Assembly (NCBI GenBank): GCA_035294325.1
Contig: DATGLE010000024.1
Span: forward strand, 1 to 19,593
Length of the DNA stretch: 19,593 bases
Origin: DATGLE01 sp035294325
GTDB lineage: Bacteria > Chloroflexota > Ktedonobacteria > Ktedonobacterales > Ktedonobacteraceae
Direction: 5' to 3'
A model generated the notes under the pieces. It did not search any database, was not told the DNA's origin, and was given only the letters and a program-made list of their open reading frames with translations. Position numbers and translations under genes: made by a program. This document shows, in pieces, positions 7,352 through 13,981 of this stretch; position 1 is the stretch's first letter; every line of letters begins with the position of its first letter.

Positions 7352-8584
7352 TTATGCCTCTGCCTCCTCTGAACCCACCGTGGTTGCAAGGGGATATGAG
7401 GCGGGAAGGGGAGGCAGGGTGAGGCAAAAGCGGCTGCCTTCTCCCGGGCGGCCAGAACTCTCCACCCAGATGCGCCCTCCCATTGCTTCGACCAGGCGCT
7501 TGCAGATGTAGAGTCCCAGCCCGGTGCCGCGCGTTGGTCCGGCCAGGTCGCGCTTGAGGCGAACAAACTTCTCGAAGAGAAGGGGAATCTCCTCCGGTGG
7601 GATTCCCGGCCCCCTGTCTTGCACACTGAGATACACGGGAGAGGAAGGAGTGGACTGGCTGGCCTCAATGCTGACCTCGGTGTGAGGGGGAACATACTTG
7701 AAGATATTCGAGAACAAATTTCGCAACACCTGGCGCAAGAATTGCGTGTCCGCCCTGACCTGGATGTGCTCATCTATCTGTAGCTGGAATGTGTATGAGG
7801 CGATGTCCCGGGGATCGAAATGAGCGAGCACATCCTCTACGACCTGACGAATAGAGACGGCTTCGCGGCGGGCCGGGGGAAGCTCCTGGGATACAGTAAT
7901 GCTTTCCAGCACCCGATTGACCAGGCTAACAAGGTCCTGGTGACTCTCGAATGCCTGATTCAGCAGATCGGTGCGCGCCTCGGGGGCCAGCTGGTCAAAA
8001 TAGTCCTTGAGCAGTTCCAGGAAACCTCCCAGAACGGCCAGCGGGGTGCGCAATTCATGACTTACATTGAGCAGAAATTGCTCCTTGATCTCATTGACCT
8101 TGCACTGATGCTCGTAAGCAAGCGTGGCACGGCGTTCCGCCTCTAAGGCCAGCAGGCGCTCCTGCTCAGCGGCGTGTGCGCGCTGGTGAGCGGCATGCAC
8201 GAGTTCAACCGCCGTCCGCAACCAGCAGACCACCAGTCCGAGTCCGAGCGAGGTTCCGAAGCCGATGATTCCCCCTTCTATAAATGCCTGATCCGGTAAC
8301 ATGCCGCGCAGCAGAAGATAGTAGGAGAGCTGGAAGGCGATACCATTGAGCACAAGGCTCACGAGCAGACCACGATAGTAAAAGAGCCAGCAGGCGCAGG
8401 CAATAGGCAGGAACATTGTGGCGCCATTGTGGACGAGGGGAAAGAGGAGCCAGAGTCCGGCGATGCCCAGAACGTAGGAGAGTGTCACGACCAGCAGGCG
8501 TCTGCCCCTGGAGAGGCTCAGCCAGGAGACCGGGACCATGCGTATGCCGCGCAGGAATGCCCGGGCGCGATCAAGTTGCTGCAT
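7352..8584 (-). CDS. Membrane-bound sensor histidine kinase
   Basis: The 410-aa protein has four to five N-terminal hydrophobic segments (about 28-50, 54-70, 72-92, 100-122), then a helical linker rich in Ala/Glu (about 125-168). The kinase core follows: HisKA with NVSHELRTPL (His176), an N-box with NLFSNIFKY near 290, the DRGPGIP G1 box and the GTGLGLYICK G2 box. With no large periplasmic domain it may sense something in or at the membrane. The start was chosen because GAGAGGTGG lies six bases before this ATG; an in-frame ATG at 8611 has its only purine-rich stretch directly abutting. It has its own promoter. No response regulator is adjacent, so it is an orphan. It is convergent with the oxygenase operon. 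Confidence 0.9.
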   Translation of the reverse strand: MQQLDRARAFLRGIRMVPVSWLSLSRGRRLLVVTLSYVLGIAGLWLLFPLVHNGATMFLPIACACWLFYYRGLLVSLVLNGIAFQLSYYLLLRGMLPDQAFIEGGIIGFGTSLGLGLVVCWLRTAVELVHAAHQRAHAAEQERLLALEAERRATLAYEHQCKVNEIKEQFLLNVSHELRTPLAVLGGFLELLKDYFDQLAPEARTDLLNQAFESHQDLVSLVNRVLESITVSQELPPARREAVSIRQVVEDVLAHFDPRDIASYTFQLQIDEHIQVRADTQFLRQVLRNLFSNIFKYVPPHTEVSIEASQSTPSSPVYLSVQDRGPGIPPEEIPLLFEKFVRLKRDLAGPTRGTGLGLYICKRLVEAMGGRIWVESSGRPGEGSRFCLTLPPLPASYPLATTVGSEEAEA

Positions 8585-8653
8585 CCGTGACCACCTCTCA
8601 CAGACCCTCATCCTTCTGCGATGAGTATAGCGCTCCCTTTCTTATCCAGCATT

Positions 8654-8682
8654 ATTATAGTAGAGAAATATGTAGATGTCTA
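8654..8682 (-). promoter_or_regulatory. Promoter of the membrane histidine kinase, with overlapping palindrome
   Basis: On the minus strand -35 TAGACA (8682-8677) is followed after 17 bases by a perfect -10 TATAAT (8659-8654). The leader to the ATG at 8584 is about 60 bases. The palindrome TGTAGA-TG-TCTACA (8671-8684) covers the -35 box and is a candidate repressor or activator site. Confidence 0.75.
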
Positions 8683-8745
8683 CAATGCAGAATTATCCCC
8701 AGGGCTATTGAATGCTCCCCACGCCACGCCCGAAAGGAAGAGTCT

Positions 8746-8800
8746 GGGCGGGGACACCCCGCGTCCCGCAAGGGGGCGGCAGCCCCTTTGACCCCCGCTT
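8746..8800. repeat. GC-rich palindromic intergenic element
   Basis: The 8585-9007 gap has no convincing coding potential. Besides the kinase promoter it contains this very GC-rich block with several stems. One is GCGGGG-ACA-CCCCGC at 8748-8762. Another pairs AAGGGG (8770-8775) with CCCCTT (8783-8788). It looks like a dispersed palindromic repeat of the kind common between genes in GC-rich genomes, but only one copy is in this window, so the repeat nature is inference. Confidence 0.4.
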
Positions 8801-8816
8801 CTGGCGAGCATTACAT

Positions 8817-8846
8817 AGCCCTGCATTATCCCCGGCAGGGCTTTTT
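8817..8846 (+). terminator. Intrinsic terminator on the plus strand without an obvious gene
   Basis: Perfect 8-bp stem AGCCCTGC/GCAGGGCT (8817-8824, 8835-8842) with a 10-base loop, followed by a run of T to 8846. No plus-strand gene lies directly upstream, since the kinase there reads the other way. Confidence 0.6.
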
Positions 8847-9007
8847 CGTCCCGGCACGTTGACAATACCCGTCAGAATGTGACTTAATGGTAAATGAGAA
8901 GGCATAATTAAACGTTTCTCCTTTCAGGCTCCGCACTGATTTCTTGATCCTTGCCCTTGTGATCCGATCATGTTCTTCGGAACCACTATCGCGCACCAGA
9001 GGGAATC

Positions 9008-9073
9008 ATGAGAGCTGAGGAGACTGTGATCGCCATCCAGCCAGACTGTGATGGTTCTATCAGTAACAGGTGA
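9008..9073 (+). CDS. Possible 21-aa leader peptide upstream of the unknown gene
   Basis: ATG at 9008 preceded by GAGGG at four bases opens a 21-codon frame (MRAEETVIAIQPDCDGSISNR) ending in TGA at 9071. One base later (9075) is an ATG in frame with the following gene. The arrangement would allow translational coupling. It is very short and could be chance. Confidence 0.22.
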   Translation: MRAEETVIAIQPDCDGSISNR

Positions 9074-9155
9074 GATGCATTCCCTCACGCTTAACATGGA
9101 ATGTGCGCCGGGAAGAGGGCAGGTTCACTATCTGCCTCAAGAGGAGCCATACGCT

Positions 9156-9857
9156 ATGACCTACTTACGCCGAAACAGTGTTGGGGAGCAAGAGGAAGCA
9201 TGCCGGAAAGCCAGACAGCTCATGGCTGTCTGCGAACAGCTTCATATCGCGCTTGACCCGATTGACTGGCAAGAAGATGGAATGCGAACATCAGTGAAAG
9301 TGGACAATATCGAGATAGCTTCTCTCCTGGAACTCAGTCAGCGCGAGAGCGATGACATCCTTCGTCTCATCCAGATCAAATTGTTTGAACGTGCTGCCCT
9401 CGAAAGCATTCACGCCGGCCCGGGCCTTCGAGCCTCGATGTGGAGTCCGGTTGATGTGGTGCAGCCACAGGCGTTTTTGAGCCTGTGGGTTATCACACTT
9501 GAGACGGAGGTGCGCATCCCAATCATTGAATCTATCAAAGATGGTCAGCGCGTCTATGAGCGCTATTCGCTGAATCCGGGCGATGGGGAACAGCTTGCCA
9601 GCCTTTTTGGACCTCTATATGAGGGTGAGTATCACCTGGGCGATAGGATAACAGTGAAGGAGCGTGATTGCCACTACAGCGGGGAGATCATCTATATCAT
9701 TCCACCTGGCAAGACGCTTACAGGCCGCAAATATATGGCAAGAGGATACCGAACCGCTGCGGGAACAGCAAATACGAATGATATAGCAGCGCGCTACATC
9801 GTCGATTGCAACGATGGCTTTCCCCACATTGTGCATCAGTCACAGATCGTCGGGTAA
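9156..9857 (+). CDS. Protein of unknown function
   Basis: I do not recognise this 233-aa protein. The N-terminal third (about 1-85) is polar and helical, with a possible amphipathic region around SQRESDDILRLIQIKLFERA. The C-terminal part (about 150-233) looks beta-rich, with GDRITVKER, GEIIYIIPPGKT and a terminal ARYIVDCNDGFPHIV stretch, suggestive of an SH3-like barrel; this is a guess from composition. There is no signal peptide or membrane segment. The start was chosen for GAGGAG nine bases upstream. The same frame is open back to a GTG at 9048 and an ATG at 9075, which would add 36 or 27 residues. A weak promoter candidate is TTGACA at 8859 with CTTAAT 18 bases on. It converges with the TetR gene, the two stops being 11 bases apart. 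Confidence 0.7.
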   Translation: MTYLRRNSVGEQEEACRKARQLMAVCEQLHIALDPIDWQEDGMRTSVKVDNIEIASLLELSQRESDDILRLIQIKLFERAALESIHAGPGLRASMWSPVDVVQPQAFLSLWVITLETEVRIPIIESIKDGQRVYERYSLNPGDGEQLASLFGPLYEGEYHLGDRITVKERDCHYSGEIIYIIPPGKTLTGRKYMARGYRTAAGTANTNDIAARYIVDCNDGFPHIVHQSQIVG

Positions 9858-9868
9858 GTCGCCGCTCC

Positions 9869-10558
9869 TTATTTCGGGGGTTTCACGCCCTCAATGTAGA
9901 TGCGCCGCAGCCCTTGCAGGATGCGTTCGGGGGAGTAACCACGCTCTTGCCGTTGGAAGCGATAGAACATGGGATTGACGGTGATGAGGATGGCATCGGC
10001 CACGTAGGGGATATCCAGCGCGGCCAGCTCTCCCTTCTCAACTGCCTCGGCGAGCAGCGCTACAAGTACTGCGTGCAGCCACTCTCTCAGGGAGCCGTGA
10101 GAGGGTCCCGGCTGCCGCGTGCTGTCCGTTTCATCGCAGAGCCAGTGGCGCGCATTCGCTGCGGCAATCGCGCCCAAAAAGGCCCCCTGCTCTTCGAGAA
10201 AGGCAACCATGCAGGACAATACATTATCCAGCCGTTCGAGCACGGGCGCCGTTTTCCTGTCCGCTAACAACCTCGTGATCTCTCCTACAAATTGCTCATG
10301 ACTTTCGCGCAGCAGGTCCATACAGAGCGCGCCTTTATGGGCATAGCGGCGATACAATGTTCCCTGCCCGATCCCGGCTGCGGTGGCAATCTGATGCATG
10401 CTGACAGCCTCAACGCCCTGCTCCGCAAAGAGACGCCGCGCGACCTCCAGGATACGCTGGCGATGCTCGGCTGCATCGCGCCGTTCATGCCGCTGCTGTA
10501 AAGCTAGCGGCTGCGGTATTCGCGGAGGCCAGGGGAACTCACAAACATCTTCTCTCAT
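9869..10558 (-). CDS. TetR/AcrR-family transcriptional repressor
   Basis: The 229-aa protein has an N-terminal TetR-type helix-turn-helix at about 33-79 (RILEVARRLFAEQGVEAVSMHQIATAAGIGQGTLYRRYAHKGAL, the key residues being G48, T/S-xxxIA and GTLYRRY). A helical ligand-binding domain of normal length follows. AGAGGGA lies seven bases before the ATG. It is divergent from the DrrAB-type exporter, with 160 bases between them holding one strong promoter and two operator-like palindromes. By analogy with TetR-efflux pairs it probably represses the exporter and itself until an exported compound binds; this is inference. The 30-residue extension before the HTH is longer than usual. Confidence 0.9.
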   Translation of the reverse strand: MREDVCEFPWPPRIPQPLALQQRHERRDAAEHRQRILEVARRLFAEQGVEAVSMHQIATAAGIGQGTLYRRYAHKGALCMDLLRESHEQFVGEITRLLADRKTAPVLERLDNVLSCMVAFLEEQGAFLGAIAAANARHWLCDETDSTRQPGPSHGSLREWLHAVLVALLAEAVEKGELAALDIPYVADAILITVNPMFYRFQRQERGYSPERILQGLRRIYIEGVKPPK

Positions 10559-10571
10559 TGTTCATTCCCTC

Positions 10572-10600
10572 TTGACAAGTGGACAATTGTCCGCTACAAT
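10572..10600 (+). promoter_or_regulatory. Promoter of the ABC exporter operon
   Basis: Perfect -35 TTGACA (10572-10577), 17-base spacer and -10 TACAAT (10595-10600). The spacer contains operator-like palindrome 1. The leader to the ATG at 10719 is about 110 bases. Confidence 0.8.
10581..10592. promoter_or_regulatory. Operator candidate 1 for the TetR repressor
   Basis: Perfect 12-bp palindrome GGACAATTGTCC placed between the -35 and -10 boxes of the exporter promoter, where a bound repressor would exclude RNA polymerase. Confidence 0.65.
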
Positions 10601-10608
10601 AAGGATAC

Positions 10609-10620
10609 GGACATCTGTCC
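10609..10620. promoter_or_regulatory. Operator candidate 2 for the TetR repressor
   Basis: GGACATCTGTCC has the same half-sites GGACA/TGTCC as operator 1, with a 2-base non-palindromic centre. Its centre is 28 bp downstream of that of operator 1, at or just after the expected transcription start. Two sites of the same sequence argue for one regulator. Confidence 0.6.
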
Positions 10621-10718
10621 ACATAAGTGTAACATATCGCGGCATGCAGGTCAATCACGTGCAGCGGTACAATAATGAAATGTAGCTGTTTAATAACTGT
10701 GATAAGGAAAAATAGGGT

Positions 10719-11732
10719 ATGGCGAATAAACCGGCTATTCTGGCCGAAGGACTTGAAAAACAGTATGGGAAGACGCGCGCCCTGGCCGGGCTGGATCTCA
10801 GCGCCGAGGAGGGTAGCGTCCTCGCGGTGCTCGGCCCCAATGGCGCCGGCAAGACTACCGCTGTGCGCATCCTGACGACGCTGCTCCGTCCCGACGCCGG
10901 GAGAGCGGAGGTAGCTGGCTTCGATGTTGTCAGGGATGCTGACGCGCTGCGGGCGCGCATCGGCCTCGCCGGCCAGTACGCCGCCGTCGATGAGAACCTC
11001 ACAGGCTACGAAAATCTGGAGATGTTCGGGCGACTCTATCATTTATCCGGTGCGACGGCGCGGCGGCGGGCGAACGAACTGCTTGAGCGCTTTGACCTGA
11101 CAGATGCGAGCAGGCGAGTGGTGAAAACCTACTCGGGCGGCATGCGCCGCCGCCTCGATCTGGCGGCCAGCCTGATTATTGCTCCTCCGGTGCTCTTCCT
11201 GGACGAGCCGACAACGGGCCTCGATATACGCGCGCGCCTGGCAATGTGGGAGGTCATCAGCGGTCTCACAGCCTCCGGGACTACCGTGCTGCTCACCACG
11301 CAGTATCTGGAGGAGGCCGACCAGCTTGCCCACCAGATCGCCGTCGTTGATATGGGGCGCGTGATTGCCAGAGGTACGTCCGATGAGTTGAAGGCCCGGG
11401 TTGGCGGCGAACGCATCGAACTCACGGTGGCGCGCGGTGGAAGCCTCGATGCCGCTGTGGAGGCGCTGCGTTCCTACAGTTCGGGCAACATCCAGGTGAA
11501 CTCGGCCAACCGGCATCTCATCGTGCCGGTGACGCAGGGGGCGCAGATTCTCACCTCTATCGTGCGTGATCTCGATGCCGCTCAGGTCCCCCTCGATGAC
11601 CTGGCCCTGCGCCGGCCAACACTGGATGATGTCTTCCTCGCGCTCACGGGGCGCACCGCTACTTCGGGAGAGCTATCCGTGGATGAAGAAACACCGACTG
11701 CTCGACCCGTCGCAAGGAGTTCAGCACGATGA
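10719..11732 (+). CDS. ABC exporter ATP-binding protein, DrrA-like
   Basis: The 337-aa cytoplasmic ATPase has Walker A GPNGAGKTT (39-47), Q-loop Gln86, signature YSGGM (138-142) and Walker B VLFLDEP (158-164). The switch position reads LLTTQYLEEADQL, with Gln195 where most ABC ATPases have His. This Gln is characteristic of the DrrA (daunorubicin/doxorubicin resistance) subfamily. The C-terminal 100 residues form the usual extra domain (DUF4162-like). AAGGA about ten bases upstream supports the start. Its TGA overlaps the permease ATG by four bases (ATGA), so the two are translationally coupled and form one exporter. The substrate is unknown; antibiotic or lipid export is typical of the family. 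The TetR repressor is encoded divergently. Confidence 0.94.
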   Translation: MANKPAILAEGLEKQYGKTRALAGLDLSAEEGSVLAVLGPNGAGKTTAVRILTTLLRPDAGRAEVAGFDVVRDADALRARIGLAGQYAAVDENLTGYENLEMFGRLYHLSGATARRRANELLERFDLTDASRRVVKTYSGGMRRRLDLAASLIIAPPVLFLDEPTTGLDIRARLAMWEVISGLTASGTTVLLTTQYLEEADQLAHQIAVVDMGRVIARGTSDELKARVGGERIELTVARGGSLDAAVEALRSYSSGNIQVNSANRHLIVPVTQGAQILTSIVRDLDAAQVPLDDLALRRPTLDDVFLALTGRTATSGELSVDEETPTARPVARSSAR

Positions 11733-12550
11733 TAACCAGCGATATCCGCCCGGTAGAAATAGTCAAACCGCAGGCGCGTCCCAGAATCTACTGGACGCTG
11801 ATGGATGCGCTCGTCCTGGCGAAGCGCAATCTACTCCAGATTCCGCGTATTCCTGACGAACTGATCTTCTCGACGATTCAGCCGATCATGTTCGTCCTGC
11901 TCTTCCGCTACGTATTCGGCGGGGCCATTGCCGTCCAGGGCACCAGCTACGTCAACTACCTGATGGCGGGCATCTTCGCGCAGACCGTCATCTTTGGCGC
12001 GACGAGTACAGGCATCGGCCTTGCCAACGACCTGCAACGCGGCCTGGTTGATCGCTTCCGCTCTCTGCCGATGGCAAAATCGGCGGTCCTCACCGGTCGC
12101 ACGATCTCTGACCTGGCGCGCAACACGTTTGTCGTTATTGTGATGTGGACAGTCGGGCTGCTGGTAGGCTTTCGGCCAGAGGGCACCGTCATTGCCTGGC
12201 TGGCAGCGGGAGGCATTCTCCTGCTCACCAGCTTCGCCTTCTCATGGATCTCGGCGATGATAGGGATTTCAGCACGCACGGTAGAGGCGGCGCAATCGGC
12301 CGGCTTCATCTGGCTCTTCCCGCTGACGTTTGCCAGCAGCGTGTTTGTTCCGACGCAGAGCATGCCTGCCTGGCTGCGCGTCTTCGCCGACCACCAACCG
12401 GTCTCGCTGATCGCCAACGCCGTGCGCGGGCTGCTTCTCAACCAGCCCGATGCCTCGACCATCTTGCAGGCAATTGCCTGGTGTGTCGGGATCCTTGTCG
12501 TCTTTGTCCCGCTGGCCGTATGGCAGTACGGGCGCCGAACCGCACGGTAA
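11729..12550 (+). CDS. ABC-2 type exporter permease, DrrB-like
   Basis: The 273-aa integral membrane protein has about six hydrophobic helices and the ABC-2 pattern. A cytoplasmic N-terminus leads into the first helix after IQPIMFVLLFRYVFGGAI. The central region LQRGLVDRFRSLPMAKSAVL is the usual conserved cytoplasmic loop. The start overlaps the ATPase stop by four bases, so translation is coupled. It supplies the membrane channel of the DrrAB-like exporter. A 26-bp perfect hairpin starts immediately after its TAA, so the operon ends here. Confidence 0.92.
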   Translation: MITSDIRPVEIVKPQARPRIYWTLMDALVLAKRNLLQIPRIPDELIFSTIQPIMFVLLFRYVFGGAIAVQGTSYVNYLMAGIFAQTVIFGATSTGIGLANDLQRGLVDRFRSLPMAKSAVLTGRTISDLARNTFVVIVMWTVGLLVGFRPEGTVIAWLAAGGILLLTSFAFSWISAMIGISARTVEAAQSAGFIWLFPLTFASSVFVPTQSMPAWLRVFADHQPVSLIANAVRGLLLNQPDASTILQAIAWCVGILVVFVPLAVWQYGRRTAR

Positions 12551-12606
12551 GGAAAAAGCGGGGAACCTCGTGCCCCGCCAGGGGCACGAGGTTCCCCGCT
12601 TTTTCC
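12551..12606. terminator. Long perfect hairpin, bidirectional-type terminator after the exporter operon
   Basis: The two 26-bp arms are exact complements (12551-12576 and 12581-12606) with a 4-base loop GCCA. The stem starts directly after the permease TAA. The arms begin GGAAAAAGCGGGG and end CCCCGCTTTTTCC, so each strand shows a GC stem with an A-tract before and a T-tract after, as in bidirectional intrinsic terminators. The rest of the gap to 12828 is pyrimidine-rich and carries the next promoter. Confidence 0.75.
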
Positions 12607-12674
12607 CTTTTCTCATTCTTCTACATATCGACGCCGATTCCTTCCCCCCTTCTATATTCTTTTCCCCTCCACCC

Positions 12675-12703
12675 TTTACAAGTATCCTACATTGTATTAC
12701 AAT
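12675..12703 (+). promoter_or_regulatory. Promoter of the small HTH gene, with palindrome over the -10
   Basis: -35 TTTACA (12675-12680), 17-base spacer and -10 TACAAT (12698-12703). The palindrome ATTGTA-T-TACAAT (12691-12703) overlaps the -10 box and could be an operator, possibly for the small HTH protein itself. The leader is about 120 bases and holds a 10-bp stem (TCTCTTCACC at 12732-12741 with GGTGAAGAGA at 12774-12783). Confidence 0.6.
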
Positions 12704-12828
12704 AGCTACACAACGTTTTGGTAGGAATAGGTCTCTTCACCTTTTCTCTTTCGGTTCAAATATGATGAGCTGCGGTGAAGAGATGCAGTTTATCGCCAGC
12801 ATTACATAAGGAAGAGGAGAACAGTACG

Positions 12829-13023
12829 ATGGATGATCTGTTAACGGTATCCGAGGTTGCGCGTATCTTGCGCGTGGATGATACGACTGTGCGCCGCTGG
12901 GTGAAAGTCGGGGCGCTGGAGGCTGTCGTCTTGCCGCATGTCAACACGAGGCAGGCTTATCGTATCAAGAAAGCGACACTTGACAGGCTTCTTGAGGGAC
13001 AGGGCCAGCAAAAGGTCTCGTAG
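12829..13023 (+). CDS. Small excisionase/MerR-like helix-turn-helix protein
   Basis: The 64-aa protein is almost entirely one HTH_17/excisionase-type domain: LLTVSEVARILRVDDTTVRR followed by WVKVGALEAV and a YRIKKATLDRLLE ending. This fold is seen in phage excisionases and in small chromosomal regulators; no integrase is nearby, so a regulator is more likely. GGAAGAGGAG nine bases upstream fixes this ATG; the same frame is open to a GTG at 12775 without a ribosome site. Its last codons and stop lie in a tandem 15-bp duplication (13007-13036), so a readthrough of the TAG would add QKVS before a second stop (TGA). The palindrome over its -10 box suggests autoregulation, which is inference. Confidence 0.85.
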   Translation: MDDLLTVSEVARILRVDDTTVRRWVKVGALEAVVLPHVNTRQAYRIKKATLDRLLEGQGQQKVS

Positions 13024-13036
13024 CAAAAGGTCTCGT
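13007..13036 (+). repeat. Tandem duplication (2 x 15 bp) across the stop codon of the small HTH gene
   Basis: AGCAAAAGGTCTCGT occurs twice without gap (13007-13021, 13022-13036). Fifteen bases preserve frame, so the reading frame is QKVS-stop-QKVS-stop (TAG then TGA). The copies are identical, suggesting a recent slippage event. Confidence 0.85.
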
Positions 13037-13058
13037 GAGGTATACAGCTTCCCTGACC

Positions 13059-13081
13059 GCGAAGCGCCGCAGGCGCTTCGC
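13059..13081. terminator. 10-bp hairpin downstream of the small HTH gene
   Basis: Perfect stem GCGAAGCGCC/GGCGCTTCGC (13059-13068, 13072-13081) with a 3-base loop, 36 bases after the HTH stop. It has no T-tract. With the larger hairpin that follows it probably ends the HTH transcript and the convergent shikimate kinase transcript. Confidence 0.5.
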
Positions 13082-13086
13082 ACATG

Positions 13087-13144
13087 TGAGAGGTGGATGC
13101 TGCTGGGGCGGACGGCTGTCCGCCCCAGCAGCATCCACCTCTCA
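13087..13144. repeat. Long perfect palindrome (27-bp arms) between convergent genes
   Basis: The arms 13087-13113 and 13118-13144 are exact complements with a 4-base loop GGCT; they open TGAGAGGTGGATGC and close GCATCCACCTCTCA. It lies between the small HTH gene and shikimate kinase, which converge. There is no U-tract, so a terminator role is only positional. Confidence 0.7.
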
Positions 13145-13205
13145 TATCTATGTCGCCGGAGGCGGCAAGGGGACCTGAAGAGCTGCTCTGGTTGTTCCAA
13201 CACGT

Positions 13206-13787
13206 CTATAGCAGGTATCCAAGAGCGCGCGCCTGCGCAATCAGGCGCTGCGCCAGCAGATCCTGCGGACCTTCCTCTGTATCGAGGTGCAGCGCGGCTT
13301 CTTCGTACCAGGCGCGGCGTGTGGTGTAGAGGTCGCGTAAGCGCTGCTGCCCGTGCTCTCCGGCGATCAGGGGGCGCAGGGTTTTCCCGTCCGACTCTTG
13401 CAGGTGCTTCCAGACGGTTTCGACGGAGGCTCGTAAGTAGACGGTCAGCCCATGCTGACGCATAAACTGGCGATTGGCCGCCAGGATGACTATGCCGCCG
13501 CCGGTGGCGATTACCACGCGTGTCTCCTTTGCCTGCTCGTAAAGCGCCTCGGACTCAAGCTGTCGAAAGCGTTCTTCGCCGTATTCGAGCAGCACCTGTC
13601 CTACCGGCATTCCCATGCGCTGGGCCAGCACATCATCTGTATCGATAAAGCTCCAGCCCAGCAGGCTCGCCGTTCGCTGCCCAAGTGTCGTTTTTCCCAC
13701 GCCCGACAATCCTGTTAAAAATATTCTTTGCAACGCTGCGGCTTTATGCTCGGCCTCTCTCATATCCTGTTCTTCTCGCGGCAGCAT
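13206..13787 (-). CDS. aroK: Shikimate kinase
   Basis: The 193-aa enzyme phosphorylates shikimate with ATP (fifth step of the chorismate pathway, cytoplasm). Visible motifs: P-loop GLSGVGKTT (26-34), FIDTDD (47-52) carrying the Mg/shikimate aspartates, GEERFRQLE (70-78) with the shikimate-binding Arg, ATGGGIV (94-100) and the lid Arg in LRPLI (137-141). An N-terminal extension of about 20 polar residues precedes the P-loop. The start was chosen for GAGGGG five bases upstream of this ATG. The frame is open further back to 13886, but that codon is the TTG of the -35 box, so it cannot be the start. Its short leader holds a terminator hairpin. No other aro gene is near. It could be a shikimate-kinase-like P-loop kinase of another role, but the motif set is complete. 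Confidence 0.9.
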   Translation of the reverse strand: MLPREEQDMREAEHKAAALQRIFLTGLSGVGKTTLGQRTASLLGWSFIDTDDVLAQRMGMPVGQVLLEYGEERFRQLESEALYEQAKETRVVIATGGGIVILAANRQFMRQHGLTVYLRASVETVWKHLQESDGKTLRPLIAGEHGQQRLRDLYTTRRAWYEEAALHLDTEEGPQDLLAQRLIAQARALGYLL

Positions 13788-13809
13788 AGCTTCCCCTCGC
13801 ACCATCAAT

Positions 13810-13838
13810 AAAAAAGCAGAGGTTGCAATCCCCCTGCT
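13810..13838 (-). promoter_or_regulatory. Intrinsic terminator in the shikimate kinase leader (attenuator candidate)
   Basis: Read on the minus strand, AGCAGGGG pairs with CCTCTGCT (one G-U pair) around an 8-base loop and is followed by six T (13815-13810). It lies between the promoter's expected start (about 13850) and the ribosome site. Just upstream, AAGCAGA can pair instead with TCTGCTT of the right arm, giving a possible 7-bp antiterminator. Confidence 0.6.
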
Positions 13839-13856
13839 TATTTCTGCTTGCTCCAG

Positions 13857-13886
13857 ATTATAGCGGAGCCGTTGGATATGTGTCAA
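13857..13886 (-). promoter_or_regulatory. Promoter of shikimate kinase
   Basis: On the minus strand a perfect -35 TTGACA (13886-13881) and a perfect -10 TATAAT (13862-13857) are 18 bases apart. Expected start is near 13850, about 63 bases before the ATG. Confidence 0.85.
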
Positions 13887-13981
13887 GCCATGATGTGGGC
13901 GCTGTTCTTGAGCATCATCTCACCACAGGAAGGAACGAGCAGGCAGCGTCTATAAACGCGTTCTTTGTATTTCTTATAGGC

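Noticed and set aside
12829..13023. Phage excisionase marking a prophage or integrative element
   Set aside because: No integrase, attachment-site repeats or phage genes are near. The HTH type is also common in small chromosomal regulators.
13310..13340. tRNA or other structured RNA gene within the window
   Set aside because: Scanning both strands by eye gave no cloverleaf or conserved TPsiC-like block; intergenic structure is explained by hairpins and repeats.
13788..13886. Upstream extension of shikimate kinase to 13886
   Set aside because: The start codon would be the TTG of the -35 box, and the extension would read through the promoter and leader hairpin. The ATG at 13787 has a good ribosome site.
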